A stretch of 64,000 nucleotides of DNA. Source: Kosakonia cowanii JCM 10956 = DSM 18146 (lineage in GTDB: Bacteria; Pseudomonadota; Gammaproteobacteria; Enterobacterales; Enterobacteriaceae). This document shows positions 9,997 through 19,918 of this stretch, piece after piece; position 1 is the first letter of the stretch; every line of letters begins with the position of its first letter. The stretch is taken from positions 2,046,001 to 2,110,000 of the forward strand of contig NZ_CP019445.1 of NCBI RefSeq assembly GCF_001975225.1. Reading direction: 5' to 3'. Made by a program: the position numbers and the translations under genes. The notes under the pieces were generated by a model that was not told where the DNA came from, searched no databases, and saw only the letters and a list, made by a program, of their open reading frames with translations.

Positions 9997-12132
9997 TCAG
10001 CCGAGGCTATCTTCGCTGGGGATAAGGCGGGGGTTCAGGCAGCTCTCGTAGTACTGCTGAATCTCTTCGATACGGGTGCGGTTACGCTGATAGCGGCGCA
10101 GCGCCAGCACGCCATTGTAGATGCTGGATAAAAGCATTGCTGCCAGCAGCAGGGTGGTGGCGGCATAGCGCCATAAACCGGCGGCATCCGGCATGCGGTG
10201 CAGGCTGATATGTTTGGTGCCGTTGGCATCGGTCACCAGGCTTGTGATGATCCCCTCAGCGTGGAACGGCGTCTGCATCAGCATCTGCGCTAGGCGCTGG
10301 AACTCGGCCCACTGCTCCTGTGCCGGATAATCGTAGAGCGCCATCGGCGGCCACGGCTGATCGACCAGTTCATTACCCTCTTCGCTGACAATCAGGAAGC
10401 CGCCCGGAGCCGGGCTGTTCAGCGCCTGCGCCGCGCGCGTGGTTTCACGCATAATAAACGGCGCGGTCGAGGTGGTGACGAGGTTGTCGAGGGACTCTGC
10501 GCTCACCGGGCGCAGCAGCACATTCACCCCGGTAAGCTTGCCTTCGCTGGCGCGCTTAGTCAGCGTCTCCCAATCCTTGCTGTTGCCCAGGTTTACCAGC
10601 GCATTTTTCAGGCGCAGGCACTCATCTTCAGCAGAGCAAAGTTCCTGAGTTTTCAGCACGATATCAGCGAAATCATCCAGCAGAACCATGCCGGATTTTT
10701 GAATAGCGGAGCGCAACACCGGGCTGACGCGGGAATCCTCTTCCGTGGTCGGATGCAGCTGTTGGCTGACTGCCTGCGCCAGCGCGGTGGCTTTGGTCAC
10801 AATATCCGATTCCGGCAGCGGCAGAGGAGGGGCGTTGTTCCAGATAATCTGCGAGCAGTCGAACGGGGTGAACGGCGACGTCTGGCGCGAGGCCCAGTTG
10901 CTCTGCGTGTGAATGTTACACATCCCGGTGCCGCTGATGCGCAGCGTATCGCCGATACGCAGACCGGCGGATTCAAGCTGATTTACGCTGCTGGCTTCAA
11001 CTGTTTGCGCGCCTTTAATCCACGACACGGTGAATTTGATCGGCATATCCAGCGGCACCCAGATCAGCAGCATCGCCAGCACCACCAACGAGCCGAGAGC
11101 GATCACCGCGCTGCGTACCCAGTGCTGAAGCGGGAAATTCTTTACCTCGTCATGCAGTGACAAAAAGCGCCCCTGGCGCACGACGTGACGATCGAGATAG
11201 ATATCAATATCGGTTTGCTGGCCTAAATCACGGGTAATAAAGGGCTGCCAGTGTTTTGGATAAATCAGATCGATAATACCGAGCGAGATGTTGTTCATCT
11301 GCTCCTGATTATTTTCACCGAACAGCCCCCAGCGCTTTGGCGTCCCGCGCAGGCAATGAATTTCGCGCAGCGTGTTTTTCGCCGGGGGGGCATAAAGCCC
11401 CCACAGCCCTGCCGCCAGCAGCAGCACGCCGCCGCCCGCCATCCACGGAACAAAAACTTCCGGCGACGCGAGGCAGAAGAAGAACATCAGGAATGAGGCA
11501 CAGATCAGCAGCGCTTCGCGCATGCCGTCCGGGCGGTTCAGAGTATGTTCATAGGGGCTTTCGCGGCGAATATTGAGCAGTTCAATCTGTTCACTCTCTT
11601 CACCGCGGATAGCCGAATGGGTTGAGCCAATATGCTGTAGTTCGCTGCCGCGCTCTTCATACATATATTCGCTAAGCGTGTGCCCATTAAGCGCAATCAC
11701 CAGCGGCATGGAGTCGGTGCGAATCAGCTCAACATTATTCTCATCATTAATATATTGCTCCCATGATGGCGGGAGATGGACCTCAACGGAGTCCAGGTAG
11801 TAGCGCCATTTATTCGGCGCATCGGTAGTGATGCCGTAGCGCGTGATGGGATGGGCGACAAACAGTACCGTATTACTGTGTGCGGTAAGTTTAATCGGGA
11901 CGGGAGCGGCAGTCGCGCCGGTCGGGCCTGGGGTATTTTGGGTACGGGAAAGCGATTCCAGGTAGCGTTCGACGGCGTCGCGCTCTTCTGGAGTCAATTT
12001 GCGAGCCGTCGCGCCGGAGAATGCCGGTAAGTAAGGCAGTCGGTATCGACGTTGCGACCTGTACCTGTAAATCCATCCGGCGAGGAATGCGCAGGCCAGC
12101 ATAGCAGCTAAAAAAATCAAAATGGTGCTCAT
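9997..12132 (-). CDS. igaA: Inner-membrane Rcs repressor IgaA
   Basis: A 711-residue membrane protein of exactly the E. coli YrfF length. Hydrophobic segments lie at residues 1-20, two around 205-245, one near 345 and one near 655; the large region between about 365 and 650 is periplasmic. IgaA holds the Rcs phosphorelay off by contacting RcsD and is essential in E. coli and Salmonella unless Rcs is inactivated. It is transcribed divergently from nudE and precedes yrfG by 66 bp. Confidence 0.95.
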   Translation of the reverse strand: MSTILIFLAAMLACAFLAGWIYRYRSQRRYRLPYLPAFSGATARKLTPEERDAVERYLESLSRTQNTPGPTGATAAPVPIKLTAHSNTVLFVAHPITRYGITTDAPNKWRYYLDSVEVHLPPSWEQYINDENNVELIRTDSMPLVIALNGHTLSEYMYEERGSELQHIGSTHSAIRGEESEQIELLNIRRESPYEHTLNRPDGMREALLICASFLMFFFCLASPEVFVPWMAGGGVLLLAAGLWGLYAPPAKNTLREIHCLRGTPKRWGLFGENNQEQMNNISLGIIDLIYPKHWQPFITRDLGQQTDIDIYLDRHVVRQGRFLSLHDEVKNFPLQHWVRSAVIALGSLVVLAMLLIWVPLDMPIKFTVSWIKGAQTVEASSVNQLESAGLRIGDTLRISGTGMCNIHTQSNWASRQTSPFTPFDCSQIIWNNAPPLPLPESDIVTKATALAQAVSQQLHPTTEEDSRVSPVLRSAIQKSGMVLLDDFADIVLKTQELCSAEDECLRLKNALVNLGNSKDWETLTKRASEGKLTGVNVLLRPVSAESLDNLVTTSTAPFIMRETTRAAQALNSPAPGGFLIVSEEGNELVDQPWPPMALYDYPAQEQWAEFQRLAQMLMQTPFHAEGIITSLVTDANGTKHISLHRMPDAAGLWRYAATTLLLAAMLLSSIYNGVLALRRYQRNRTRIEEIQQYYESCLNPRLIPSEDSLG

Positions 12133-12449
12133 GCTTTCCCCATCTTACTTTTTCAAACAGGTGTAGTCAGTTGCACCCTTCCCGTAAATATCTAATGTGG
12201 TTGGCCGCGATAAGCAAGAAATTAACTTGAGTATTTTTAAGCGCATACCATCGTTGGGAAGAATAGCAAAAGCCCCCTGGCGGGAATATCAGCAAATTCT
12301 TAGTTTTATTTCAAGCTATTGACTTTTTAGTGAAAATGCGAATTGATTTCAGATAGGTTGCAAGAATGTAAATAAGCGGCAAAGGAGATTGCCCAGGGCG
12401 TGCGTAGTGTCGCACAATAACGAAAGTTTCTCTGCAAAGACCGATAATA
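12133..12449. other. igaA-nudE divergent intergenic region
   Basis: A 317-bp AT-rich gap between divergent genes. It must hold both promoters. A TTGACT at about 12318 is a possible -35 for nudE, but no well-spaced -10 stands out, and no palindrome, small ORF or RNA gene could be supported. Confidence 0.4.
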
Positions 12450-13010
12450 ATGAGCAAATCATTGCAAAAACCCACCATTCTCAACGTCAAAACCGTGGCT
12501 TCATCACGGCTTTTTAACGTCGAAAGCGTGGATCTGGAATTTAGCAACGGTGTGCGTCGGGTCTATGAACGCATGCGCCCCTCTAATCGTGAAGCGGTAA
12601 TGATTGTGCCGATCATCGACGATCACCTGATTCTGATCCGTGAATATGCGGTTGGGACCGAATCCTACGAGCTGGGCTTCTCCAAAGGCCTGATCGACGA
12701 GGGTGAAAGTATATATGAAGCGGCCAATCGGGAGCTAAAGGAAGAGGTTGGATTTGGTGCGAACGAGCTCACTTTTCTGAAAAAACTGAGCATGGCGCCC
12801 TCCTATTTCTCCAGCAAAATGAATATCCTGGTGGCGGAAAATCTCTATCCGGAATCACTGCCGGGCGATGAGCCTGAGCCGCTGCCGCAGGTGCGCTGGC
12901 CTTTAAAGCATCTGATGGATCTGCTTGAAGACCCCGATTTCCACGAAGCCCGCAATGTCAGCGCGCTCTTCTTAGTGCGTGAGTGGCTCAAAGGGCAGGG
13001 GCGGCTTTAA
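12450..13010 (+). CDS. nudE: ADP compounds hydrolase NudE
   Basis: A 186-residue Nudix hydrolase, the same length as E. coli NudE, acting on ADP-ribose, NADH and Ap3A. The Nudix box is intact: GLIDEGESIYEAANRELKEEVGF, with the catalytic REL-EE residues. Given the NAD-related block at 44.7-48.0 kb in this window, it is a second ADP-ribose-handling protein encoded nearby. A GNRA-loop terminator follows and it converges on mrcA. Confidence 0.95.
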   Translation: MSKSLQKPTILNVKTVASSRLFNVESVDLEFSNGVRRVYERMRPSNREAVMIVPIIDDHLILIREYAVGTESYELGFSKGLIDEGESIYEAANRELKEEVGFGANELTFLKKLSMAPSYFSSKMNILVAENLYPESLPGDEPEPLPQVRWPLKHLMDLLEDPDFHEARNVSALFLVREWLKGQGRL

Positions 13011-13030
13011 CTGAGCAAGCAATAAAAGAA

Positions 13031-13055
13031 AAGGGCGCGAAAGCGCCCTTTTTTA
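13031..13055. terminator. Terminator between nudE and mrcA
   Basis: AAGGGCGC-GAAA-GCGCCCTT is a perfect 8-bp stem with a GAAA tetraloop and a T run on plus; the A run on the other side lets it serve mrcA on minus too. Confidence 0.9.
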
Positions 13056-13076
13056 TATCTCTGTGCAGTGGCTGCG

Positions 13077-15629
13077 CTAAAACAGCTCGTGCGTCTCGCC
13101 ATTATCGATAAGCGTAGTGCCCGCTTCATGAACCGCCTGCTGAGTCGGCTGCGTTCCTTCGATAAAGTACTCCTGACGGCTGCTACCACCGTTGGCTAAC
13201 TGCCCGGTGCTGCGGTCAATATTGACCGTTACCACGCCCGGCGGCGGCGTAAGCGGATCTTCCGGAACGCCTTCCAGCACCGCTTTCATATAAGCATCCC
13301 ACGCCGGCTGCGCACTCTTCGCGCCGCCTTCATAACCTGAGATCTGATCCTTAATCGCGCCGGAAGCACTGGTGCGGCCAAGGTTGCGGCGGTGATCGTC
13401 GAAGCCAATCCACACCGATGTCACCACGCCCGGACCGTAGCCTGAGAACCAGGCATCTTTCGAGCTGTTGGTGGTACCGGTTTTGCCGCCGATATCATTG
13501 CGCTTGAGATCGCGACCCGCGCGCCAGCCGGTACCTTGCCAGCCCGGCTCGCCGAAGACGTTACTGTTCAGCGCGCTCTTAATCAGGAAGGAGAGCGGCG
13601 TACTGATGACGTGCGGCGCATACTCCTCCGCGCCGGTGCGTTCAACCAGAGCCTGGTTTGCCTGCTCCAGCTGCGGCATCGGGACGGCAGGGTTTTGCTG
13701 CTCCTGCGAGGTCGCGACGTTTTCCATGTCCTTGTTTTCCAGCACGTTCGACTTCGGCGTTTCGCCGTAAATCACCGGAATATCGCAATTGGCGCAGGCG
13801 ACTTTCGGACGCGCTTCAAACAGCTTATCGCCCTGAACATTCTCGATTTTGCTGATGAAGTAAGGGTCAACCAGGAAGCCGCCGTTGGCCATCACCGCAT
13901 AACCGCGAGCCACCTGTAACGGGGTAAAGGAGGCAGAGCCGAGCGCTAAGGATTCGGTATGCACAATGTTTTGCGCCGGGAAACCGAAACGCTGCAGATA
14001 TTCTGCCGCGTAATCAACGCCCATCGCACGCATCGCGCGCACCATTACTACGTTCTTCGACTGCCCCAGACCCTGGCGCAGACGGATCGGCCCGGCATAC
14101 TCATCCGGCGAGTTCTTCGGTCGCCAGTCGGAGCCCGCGCCCGCATCCCAGCGCGAAATCGGCGCATCGTTAAGGATGCTCGCCAGCGTCAGGCCTTTAT
14201 CCATCGCGGCGGTATACAGGAACGGTTTGATATTCGAGCCAACCTGGCGCAGCGCTTGCGTGGCGCGGTTGAACTTGCTCTGGTTGAAATCGAAACCACC
14301 TACCAGCGCCATTACCGCGCCGTTATGCGGGTTAATCGACACCAGCGCCGAATTGACGTCCGGCACCTGTCCCAGCCACCAGCTGTCGCCAACCTGGCGA
14401 ACCCAAATCTGCTGACCTACCTGAACGGCATCGGTCACTTTGCGCGGCGTCGGGCCCTGCTGCGTATCCGAGCGGTAAGGGCGCGCCCAGCGCACACCTT
14501 CCATCTTCAGCGAGACCGTCGAACCGTCCGCCAGCATCGCGGTCGCTTCCTGCGGATCGGCGCTGGTGACAACGGCAGGCGACAGCGGCCCATAAGTCGG
14601 CAGCGCCTTCAGAGAGTCAGTGATTTTTTTACTCTCCCACGCCGCTTCGCCCACTTTCCACAGCACGTTAGACGGCCCGCGATAGCCGTGACGCATGTCG
14701 TAATCCATCACGTTATTGCGCACCGCATCCTGCGCGGCCTGCTGCACTTTGCGTGTCACGGTGGTGTAAACGCGATAACCATCTTCGTAGGCTTTATCAC
14801 CGTAGCGGCTCACCATCTCCTGGCGCACCATCTCGGAGAGATAAGGGGCAGAGAAGGCGATTTCCGGCGCATGGTAATTAGCGTCGATAGCTTCGCTACG
14901 GGCTTCATCAGCCTGCTGCTCGCTGATATACCCTTCGCTCTGCATACGCGTCAGCACTACGTTACGTCGCGCGGTAGCACGTTCGAGAGAGTAGAGCGGG
15001 TTAAAGGTAGAGGGTGCTTTTGGCAGCCCGGCAATCACCGCGATTTCGCTTAAGGTGAGCTGGTCGACGCTTTTACCAAAGTAGACCTGTGCCGCTGCAC
15101 CCACGCCGTAAGCGCGGTAACCGAGATAAATTTTATTGAGGTAGAGCTCAAGAATTTCGTCTTTGCTCAGCAACTGCTCAATGCGGATCGCCAGGAAAAC
15201 CTCTTTGATTTTACGCATCATTGTGCGTTCCGGGCTTAAGAAGAAGTTACGCGCCAGCTGCTGCGTAATGGTACTTGCACCCTGCGAGGCGTGGCCGGAG
15301 AAGAGCGCCACGCTGGCCGCACGGAAGATCCCTACCGGGTCGACGCCGTGATGCTCATAAAAGCGGCTGTCTTCCGTGGCGATAAAGGCTTTCACCATTA
15401 CCGGCGGAATATGATCCAGCGTCAACGGGATACGGCGCTTTTCACCGTACTGCGCGATCAGCTCGCCGTCGGCGCTATAGACCTGCATTGGAATCTGCAG
15501 CCGGACATCCTTCAGCGTGGCGACGTCAGGTAACTGCGGCTCAATATATTTGTACAGACCGTAAATCGAGCCTGCTCCCAACAGAATGCAAAAGACTGCA
15601 AGGATGAATAAATACTTTACGAACTTCAC
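13077..15629 (-). CDS. mrcA: Penicillin-binding protein 1A, bifunctional
   Basis: An 850-residue class A PBP, exactly the E. coli length when begun at the GTG at 15629 (read MKFVKYLFIL). An N-terminal membrane anchor (residues 5-27) is followed by a GT51 glycosyltransferase domain with the catalytic glutamate in EDSRFYEHHGVDP (E86), then a transpeptidase domain with SNIKPF (S-x-x-K), SKN, and KTGTT. It polymerises and cross-links peptidoglycan in the periplasm. An in-frame GTG 24 bases upstream gives an 858-residue reading but adds residues not present in E. coli. Divergent from hofM. Confidence 0.95.
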   Translation of the reverse strand: MKFVKYLFILAVFCILLGAGSIYGLYKYIEPQLPDVATLKDVRLQIPMQVYSADGELIAQYGEKRRIPLTLDHIPPVMVKAFIATEDSRFYEHHGVDPVGIFRAASVALFSGHASQGASTITQQLARNFFLSPERTMMRKIKEVFLAIRIEQLLSKDEILELYLNKIYLGYRAYGVGAAAQVYFGKSVDQLTLSEIAVIAGLPKAPSTFNPLYSLERATARRNVVLTRMQSEGYISEQQADEARSEAIDANYHAPEIAFSAPYLSEMVRQEMVSRYGDKAYEDGYRVYTTVTRKVQQAAQDAVRNNVMDYDMRHGYRGPSNVLWKVGEAAWESKKITDSLKALPTYGPLSPAVVTSADPQEATAMLADGSTVSLKMEGVRWARPYRSDTQQGPTPRKVTDAVQVGQQIWVRQVGDSWWLGQVPDVNSALVSINPHNGAVMALVGGFDFNQSKFNRATQALRQVGSNIKPFLYTAAMDKGLTLASILNDAPISRWDAGAGSDWRPKNSPDEYAGPIRLRQGLGQSKNVVMVRAMRAMGVDYAAEYLQRFGFPAQNIVHTESLALGSASFTPLQVARGYAVMANGGFLVDPYFISKIENVQGDKLFEARPKVACANCDIPVIYGETPKSNVLENKDMENVATSQEQQNPAVPMPQLEQANQALVERTGAEEYAPHVISTPLSFLIKSALNSNVFGEPGWQGTGWRAGRDLKRNDIGGKTGTTNSSKDAWFSGYGPGVVTSVWIGFDDHRRNLGRTSASGAIKDQISGYEGGAKSAQPAWDAYMKAVLEGVPEDPLTPPPGVVTVNIDRSTGQLANGGSSRQEYFIEGTQPTQQAVHEAGTTLIDNGETHELF

Positions 15630-15748
15630 TGGAGATTTCCCATTTAGAGTCACTTGGGCAGTTTATAAACAACCGCGCGGTAGTATAAAGGCAAGCCTTG
15701 AGCATTGATATAGCGTCCGCCAGCGAGACGATAAGGAGATCGTAATTT

Positions 15749-16534
15749 ATGACATTCAGGCATTGGCAAATTGGTGTGCATATTCAACAGGATGGCGTCT
15801 TTATCGTGGCGCTTTCCGCTGGGCGTTCCGGGCGGGCGCTGCGCCGCTGGTGGCACCTTCCTCTCCCCAGTGGCGCGGTGGTTCAGGGGCGGATTAAGGC
15901 ACCGGAGCAGCTGCTCGCTGCGCTGCGCCCATGGCGCCATGCTTTGCCGCAGCGCCACTGCGCGCGCATCGCCTTTCCCGCCGGGCAGACGCTGCAGCGA
16001 AGGTTGCCGCGCCCGGCGGTGACGCTGCGTGAACCTGCACTGACCGGCTGGGTTTCACAGGCGATGGCGCGCGAGCTGGAGATGGCGCAAAGCGATCTCT
16101 GCTTCGACTTCACCGAGGATGAGCCCGCCAGAAGCTACGGCGTGACCGCCGCGCAGAACCGGGATATCGCCGCGCTACTGGAGATCGCGCAGCAGCTTTC
16201 ACTCCACCTCTCCTCTATCACGCCCGATGCCTGTGCTCTTCAGCCGCTGCTGCCCTCGTTAGCGGCACCGGTGCGCTGTCTCGCCTGGTGCGATGAGCGC
16301 CAGTGGTTGTGGGCGACAAAAGAGAGCTGGGGGCGGCGAGCACGCGAAGAGGCGGAAAATGTCGCACAGCTTGGCGAGCTGCTCGCACTTCCCCTGGATG
16401 AGATTATCCAGTGCGGCGAAGGTGTGGGGGAGTTCGACTGCTGGAGCGCGGTGCCGTCGCGCCAGCCGCCGCTACCGGATGCAAGCCAGCGCTATGCCGT
16501 TGCGTTGGGGCTGGCGATCGCCAGGGGGTACTGA
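15749..16534 (+). CDS. hofM: PilM-like pilus assembly/DNA utilization protein HofM
   Basis: A 261-residue actin-like PilM-family protein; in E. coli HofM (ComA) is needed for growth on DNA as carbon source. The start has a strong AAGGAG. It begins the hofMNOPQ run, equivalent to pilMNOPQ, and overlaps hofN by ATGA. Sequence is less conserved with E. coli than the surrounding core genes, which is usual for hof genes. Confidence 0.88.
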   Translation: MTFRHWQIGVHIQQDGVFIVALSAGRSGRALRRWWHLPLPSGAVVQGRIKAPEQLLAALRPWRHALPQRHCARIAFPAGQTLQRRLPRPAVTLREPALTGWVSQAMARELEMAQSDLCFDFTEDEPARSYGVTAAQNRDIAALLEIAQQLSLHLSSITPDACALQPLLPSLAAPVRCLAWCDERQWLWATKESWGRRAREEAENVAQLGELLALPLDEIIQCGEGVGEFDCWSAVPSRQPPLPDASQRYAVALGLAIARGY

Positions 16535-17073
16535 TGCGCCCTGCGGTCAATTTTATGCCGTGGCGACAGCTGCAGCGGCGGCGCTGTTTGCGCTTCTGGG
16601 TGGCAATCGCGGCGGCAAGCGTAGTGAGCCTGTCGTTGGGCGGTACGCTATGGCATGCGCAGCGCGCTCAGGCCGGGCGTAGCGGCACACTCTGGCTGGC
16701 GGCGGATCGGTCGCTGCTGGCCGCGCTGCATACACAAGAACAACCGCTTCGCCTGCGGCGACAGCAGTGGCAGCTGGCGCAGGAGAAAGCGCGTCGGCGG
16801 CAGATAACAGCCGCCTGGCGGCAAACGCTGCTCACGCTTGCGGATGCGCTGCCGGAAAACGCCTGGCTGACGCAGCTGCGCTGGCGGCAGAACCAGCTTG
16901 AAATCCACGGCCTGGCACGCGCCGTCAACGCCCTGGGCGAGTTCGAGCCGCGGCTGCAAAAGCTGGCGGGGTTTCATCTTCAGCCGATGGGGAGCGCCTC
17001 GCGTGATGGTCAGGGGCTCTGGCAGTTTACCTACCAGCTGAGCCGGGAGCAGGTCGATGTCGCTAAACCCTGA
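16534..17073 (+). CDS. hofN: PilN-like protein HofN
   Basis: A 179-residue protein (E. coli 179) with a short basic cytoplasmic tail, one membrane span at about residues 22-40, and a periplasmic coiled coil plus ferredoxin-like domain. PilN-type proteins bind PilM through the cytoplasmic tail (NFMPWRQ, equivalent to the INLLPWR-type motif). The start at 16534 overlaps the hofM stop; longer in-frame readings run inside hofM. Confidence 0.87.
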   Translation: MRPAVNFMPWRQLQRRRCLRFWVAIAAASVVSLSLGGTLWHAQRAQAGRSGTLWLAADRSLLAALHTQEQPLRLRRQQWQLAQEKARRRQITAAWRQTLLTLADALPENAWLTQLRWRQNQLEIHGLARAVNALGEFEPRLQKLAGFHLQPMGSASRDGQGLWQFTYQLSREQVDVAKP

Positions 17074-17518
17074 AGTCTGGCTCGCACTTTCGCCCCGCAT
17101 GCGGGCGATCTGCTGGCTTGCCGCGATGTTTAGCAGTGTTCTGCTTATCGGCTGGTTCGCCATCCGCCCGCTGAATCAGACGCAACGCCTTACGCAGCGT
17201 CAGCAGAGCGCCCTCCAGCCGGAGTTACAGGCAGAGTGGCGAAAGCTTCGCGCGCTGGCGCTGCCGGAAGCGCAAAGCACTGTTACGCAGGTGCGCCGCT
17301 TTAGCCCGCTCGACTTTCACGGCCAGTCGCGGCAGCTCTTGCGCTGGCAGCCGATGCAGGGCGACGGTGAACTGGTGCTGGAGAGCCGCTGGTCGCAGGC
17401 TGTGGAGACTTTTTCACTGCTGGCAGAGCGTGGTATGCAGATTCCGGCATTTTCTCTCTCCGCCAGCGAAAGCGGGCTACGTTTTACGCTGCAACTGGAG
17501 CATGACGATGATGGTTAA
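17057..17518 (+). CDS. hofO: PilO-like protein HofO
   Basis: A 153-residue inner-membrane protein with a single span at about residues 17-36 and a periplasmic domain, the PilO counterpart that pairs with HofN. It overlaps hofN by 17 bases and hofP by about 11, typical of this tightly packed operon. Identified by position and size; sequence similarity to E. coli is modest. Confidence 0.82.
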   Translation: MSLNPEVWLALSPRMRAICWLAAMFSSVLLIGWFAIRPLNQTQRLTQRQQSALQPELQAEWRKLRALALPEAQSTVTQVRRFSPLDFHGQSRQLLRWQPMQGDGELVLESRWSQAVETFSLLAERGMQIPAFSLSASESGLRFTLQLEHDDDG

Positions 17519-17855
17519 ACGCCTGCTTTTCACCTTTGGGATCGTCACTGTGCTGTGCGGTATGCGCGATCCTTTTCAGCCCGCGCCGGATCGCTGCCAG
17601 CTTGCGCAGCTCCGCGCCTGGCAACTGCACGGCGTTATTGAAAGCGGGCAGCGGCTGGCCATCATCCGCGATGCGGCAGGACGCTGGCACCGGGTAAGCG
17701 TGGGCGACACGCTTTCACCCGGCTGGCGCGTTACCGCCATCAACGTAGATGAAACAGAGATAGCAACAGGGAAGGCGTGCGCCCCCTCAACATGGCGCTG
17801 GAAACGAAAAGGAACTCAGGATGAGGAAATGGATAGCAAGCGTCGTGCTCTTTAG
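17508..17855 (+). CDS. hofP: PilP-like protein HofP
   Basis: A 115-residue exported protein carrying the PilP-family MRDPF motif right after an N-terminal hydrophobic segment. PilP links the inner-membrane PilNO complex to the secretin. The start at 17508 (MMVKRLL) is preferred because GGAG lies 7 bases upstream; 17502 and 17511 are also possible. It overlaps the start of hofQ by 35 bases and is somewhat shorter than E. coli HofP (134). Confidence 0.78.
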   Translation: MMVKRLLFTFGIVTVLCGMRDPFQPAPDRCQLAQLRAWQLHGVIESGQRLAIIRDAAGRWHRVSVGDTLSPGWRVTAINVDETEIATGKACAPSTWRWKRKGTQDEEMDSKRRAL

Positions 17856-19056
17856 TCTGCCAGTGGCGGCTGTCAGTGCCGCGCCTCTGGTGACGATGAG
17901 CGTTGACGAGGTGCCTGTCGCGCAGGTGCTGCAGGCGCTGGCGACGCTGGAAAAAAAGAATATCGTTATCCCGCCGGAGGTGAGCGGTGTCGTCTCCCTT
18001 AACCTGACGGAAGTGCCCTGGTTACAGGCGATGCAGACCGTCGCGGCCAGCGCAGGGTTAATTCTGAGTCAGCAGGGCGCTATCTGGCAGGTGCATACCG
18101 CCTCGTGGCAGCAGCAGAAGCTGGCTGAGCGGGAGGCGGCGCAGGCGCGGCGTAAAAAGAACGCGCCAACGCTGACGCGCGGCATTGTGTTGCACCATGC
18201 GAATGCCGCTGAGCTGGCAAAAGCCGCAGAGAAGCTAATCAGTGCCCAGGGGACCCTCACCGTGGATACGCGCCTTAACCGCTTACTGGTGCGGGATAAT
18301 AAAGAGAGCCTCGCCGCGCTGGAAAAGTGGATCGCGCAGATGGATCTGCCCGTTGAGCAGGTCGAACTGGCGGCCTGGATCGTCACTATTAATGAAAAAA
18401 GCCTGCGTGAGCTTGGCGTGAAGTGGGGGCTCGGGCAAGAGCCTGCCGCCACGCGCGGGCAGGTGAGCACTCTGGCGGCAGATCACAGCGTTGCCAGCGC
18501 CACAACGCGCATCGGCTTTAATATCGGCAGTATTAATGCGCGTCTTCTTGAGCTGGAGCTTTCCGCGCTTGAACAGAAGCAGCAACTGGAGATTATCGCC
18601 AGCCCGCGCCTGCTGGCTTCCCATCTTCAGCCCGCAAGCATCAAGCAGGGGAGTGAAATCCCTTACCAGGTGGCGAATGGAGAGAGCGGCAACACGGCGG
18701 TTGAGTTTAAAGAGGCTGTGCTGGGCATGGAAGTGACCCCAACTGTGCTGCCCGATGGGCGGGTACGCCTGAAGCTGCGCATTAGCCAGAATATGCCCGG
18801 CCAGGTACTGCAACAGGCCGGAGGCGAAGCGCTGGCGATTGATAAGCAGGAGATTGAAACCGTGGTGGAGGTGAAAAGCGGTGAAACGCTGGCATTGGGT
18901 GGCATCTTCTCGCAAAAGAGGCGTAATGGCAGAACCCAGGTTCCGGGCCTTGGTGCTATTCCCGGCTTCGGTCGTCTGTTTCGCCAGGAAGCAAAAGAGG
19001 GGGATCGCCGCGAACTGGTGGTCTTTATTACCCCCAGGCTGGCAGCGGTACATTAA
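17821..19056 (+). CDS. hofQ: Outer-membrane secretin HofQ
   Basis: A 411-residue secretin (E. coli 412) with a signal peptide ending near VSAAP. An N-terminal STN/N0-like domain is followed by an N1 (KH-like) domain and the secretin beta domain, including the family signature VPGLGAIPGFGRLFR near the C terminus. In competent relatives PilQ/ComE is the DNA uptake pore; E. coli HofQ is needed to use DNA as nutrient. The start has AGG upstream. Confidence 0.92.
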   Translation: MRKWIASVVLFSLPVAAVSAAPLVTMSVDEVPVAQVLQALATLEKKNIVIPPEVSGVVSLNLTEVPWLQAMQTVAASAGLILSQQGAIWQVHTASWQQQKLAEREAAQARRKKNAPTLTRGIVLHHANAAELAKAAEKLISAQGTLTVDTRLNRLLVRDNKESLAALEKWIAQMDLPVEQVELAAWIVTINEKSLRELGVKWGLGQEPAATRGQVSTLAADHSVASATTRIGFNIGSINARLLELELSALEQKQQLEIIASPRLLASHLQPASIKQGSEIPYQVANGESGNTAVEFKEAVLGMEVTPTVLPDGRVRLKLRISQNMPGQVLQQAGGEALAIDKQEIETVVEVKSGETLALGGIFSQKRRNGRTQVPGLGAIPGFGRLFRQEAKEGDRRELVVFITPRLAAVH

Positions 19057-19342
19057 ATCTGCCGTAACGCCCCTTTTTCGCCGTAACTTGGCCCAGGTGT
19101 TTGACGTGGGAGATGATTTAGCTTACAAGGAGTACCGATTTGAGTGTCAGCGGTCTCCGAATAATAAAGGGCGGTAAGAGGGATAACGTGTTTATTCAGT
19201 TGCCAAACAAGCCGGAGTACTGAGATAATTTTCGATCTGACTCTCGCACTATCGCATATGAGGTTTCAGTTCATGTCCTGCTACGCCGCACGTTTGCGAA
19301 GCGGGTTTATCATCAACGAATAGTCTTAGTAGTACCGAAAAA

Positions 19343-19864
19343 ATGGCAGAGAAACGCAATATCTTTCTGGTTGGGCCTATGGGTGCCGGCAAAAGCACTA
19401 TTGGGCGTCAGTTAGCTCAACAACTCAATATGGAATTTTACGATTCTGATCAAGAGATTGAGAAACGAACCGGAGCTGATGTGGGCTGGGTCTTCGATGT
19501 TGAAGGTGAAGAAGGTTTCCGCGATCGCGAGGAAAAGATCATCAATGAGCTGACGGAGAAGCAGGGCATCGTTCTGGCGACCGGCGGCGGCTCTGTGAAA
19601 TCCCGCGAAACCCGTAATCGTCTCTCCGCCCGCGGTGTAGTGGTGTATCTGGAAACCACTATCGAGAAGCAACTGGCACGTACTCAACGTGATAAAAAAC
19701 GTCCCCTGCTGCAGGTGGACGCGCCGCCGCGTGAAGTGTTGGAAGCGCTGGCCGACGAACGTAATCCTCTCTACGAAGAGATTGCCGACGTGACCATCCG
19801 TACTGACGATCAGAGCGCGAAAGTGGTGGCGAACCAGATTATTCATATGCTGGAAAGCAACTAA
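19343..19864 (+). CDS. aroK: Shikimate kinase I
   Basis: A 173-residue enzyme, the E. coli length, phosphorylating shikimate at O3 in aromatic amino-acid synthesis. The Walker [10 protein letters not shown] (residues 11-19), the DSD shikimate-binding residues and the lid RDKKRPLL are visible. The 286-bp gap after hofQ should hold the aroKB promoter; I could not pick out a clear one. aroB follows after 54 bp. Confidence 0.96.
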   Translation: MAEKRNIFLVGPMGAGKSTIGRQLAQQLNMEFYDSDQEIEKRTGADVGWVFDVEGEEGFRDREEKIINELTEKQGIVLATGGGSVKSRETRNRLSARGVVVYLETTIEKQLARTQRDKKRPLLQVDAPPREVLEALADERNPLYEEIADVTIRTDDQSAKVVANQIIHMLESN

Positions 19865-19918
19865 ATCAGGCTTAATAGACGGCCTGTAGGTTTAAGCAAC
19901 TAAGGTGGATGTCGCGTC

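Noticed and set aside
13959..15053. A 364-codon open frame opposite mrcA
   Set aside because: Antisense to well-supported PBP1A; rich in Arg/His as expected for a shadow frame of GC-rich coding sequence.
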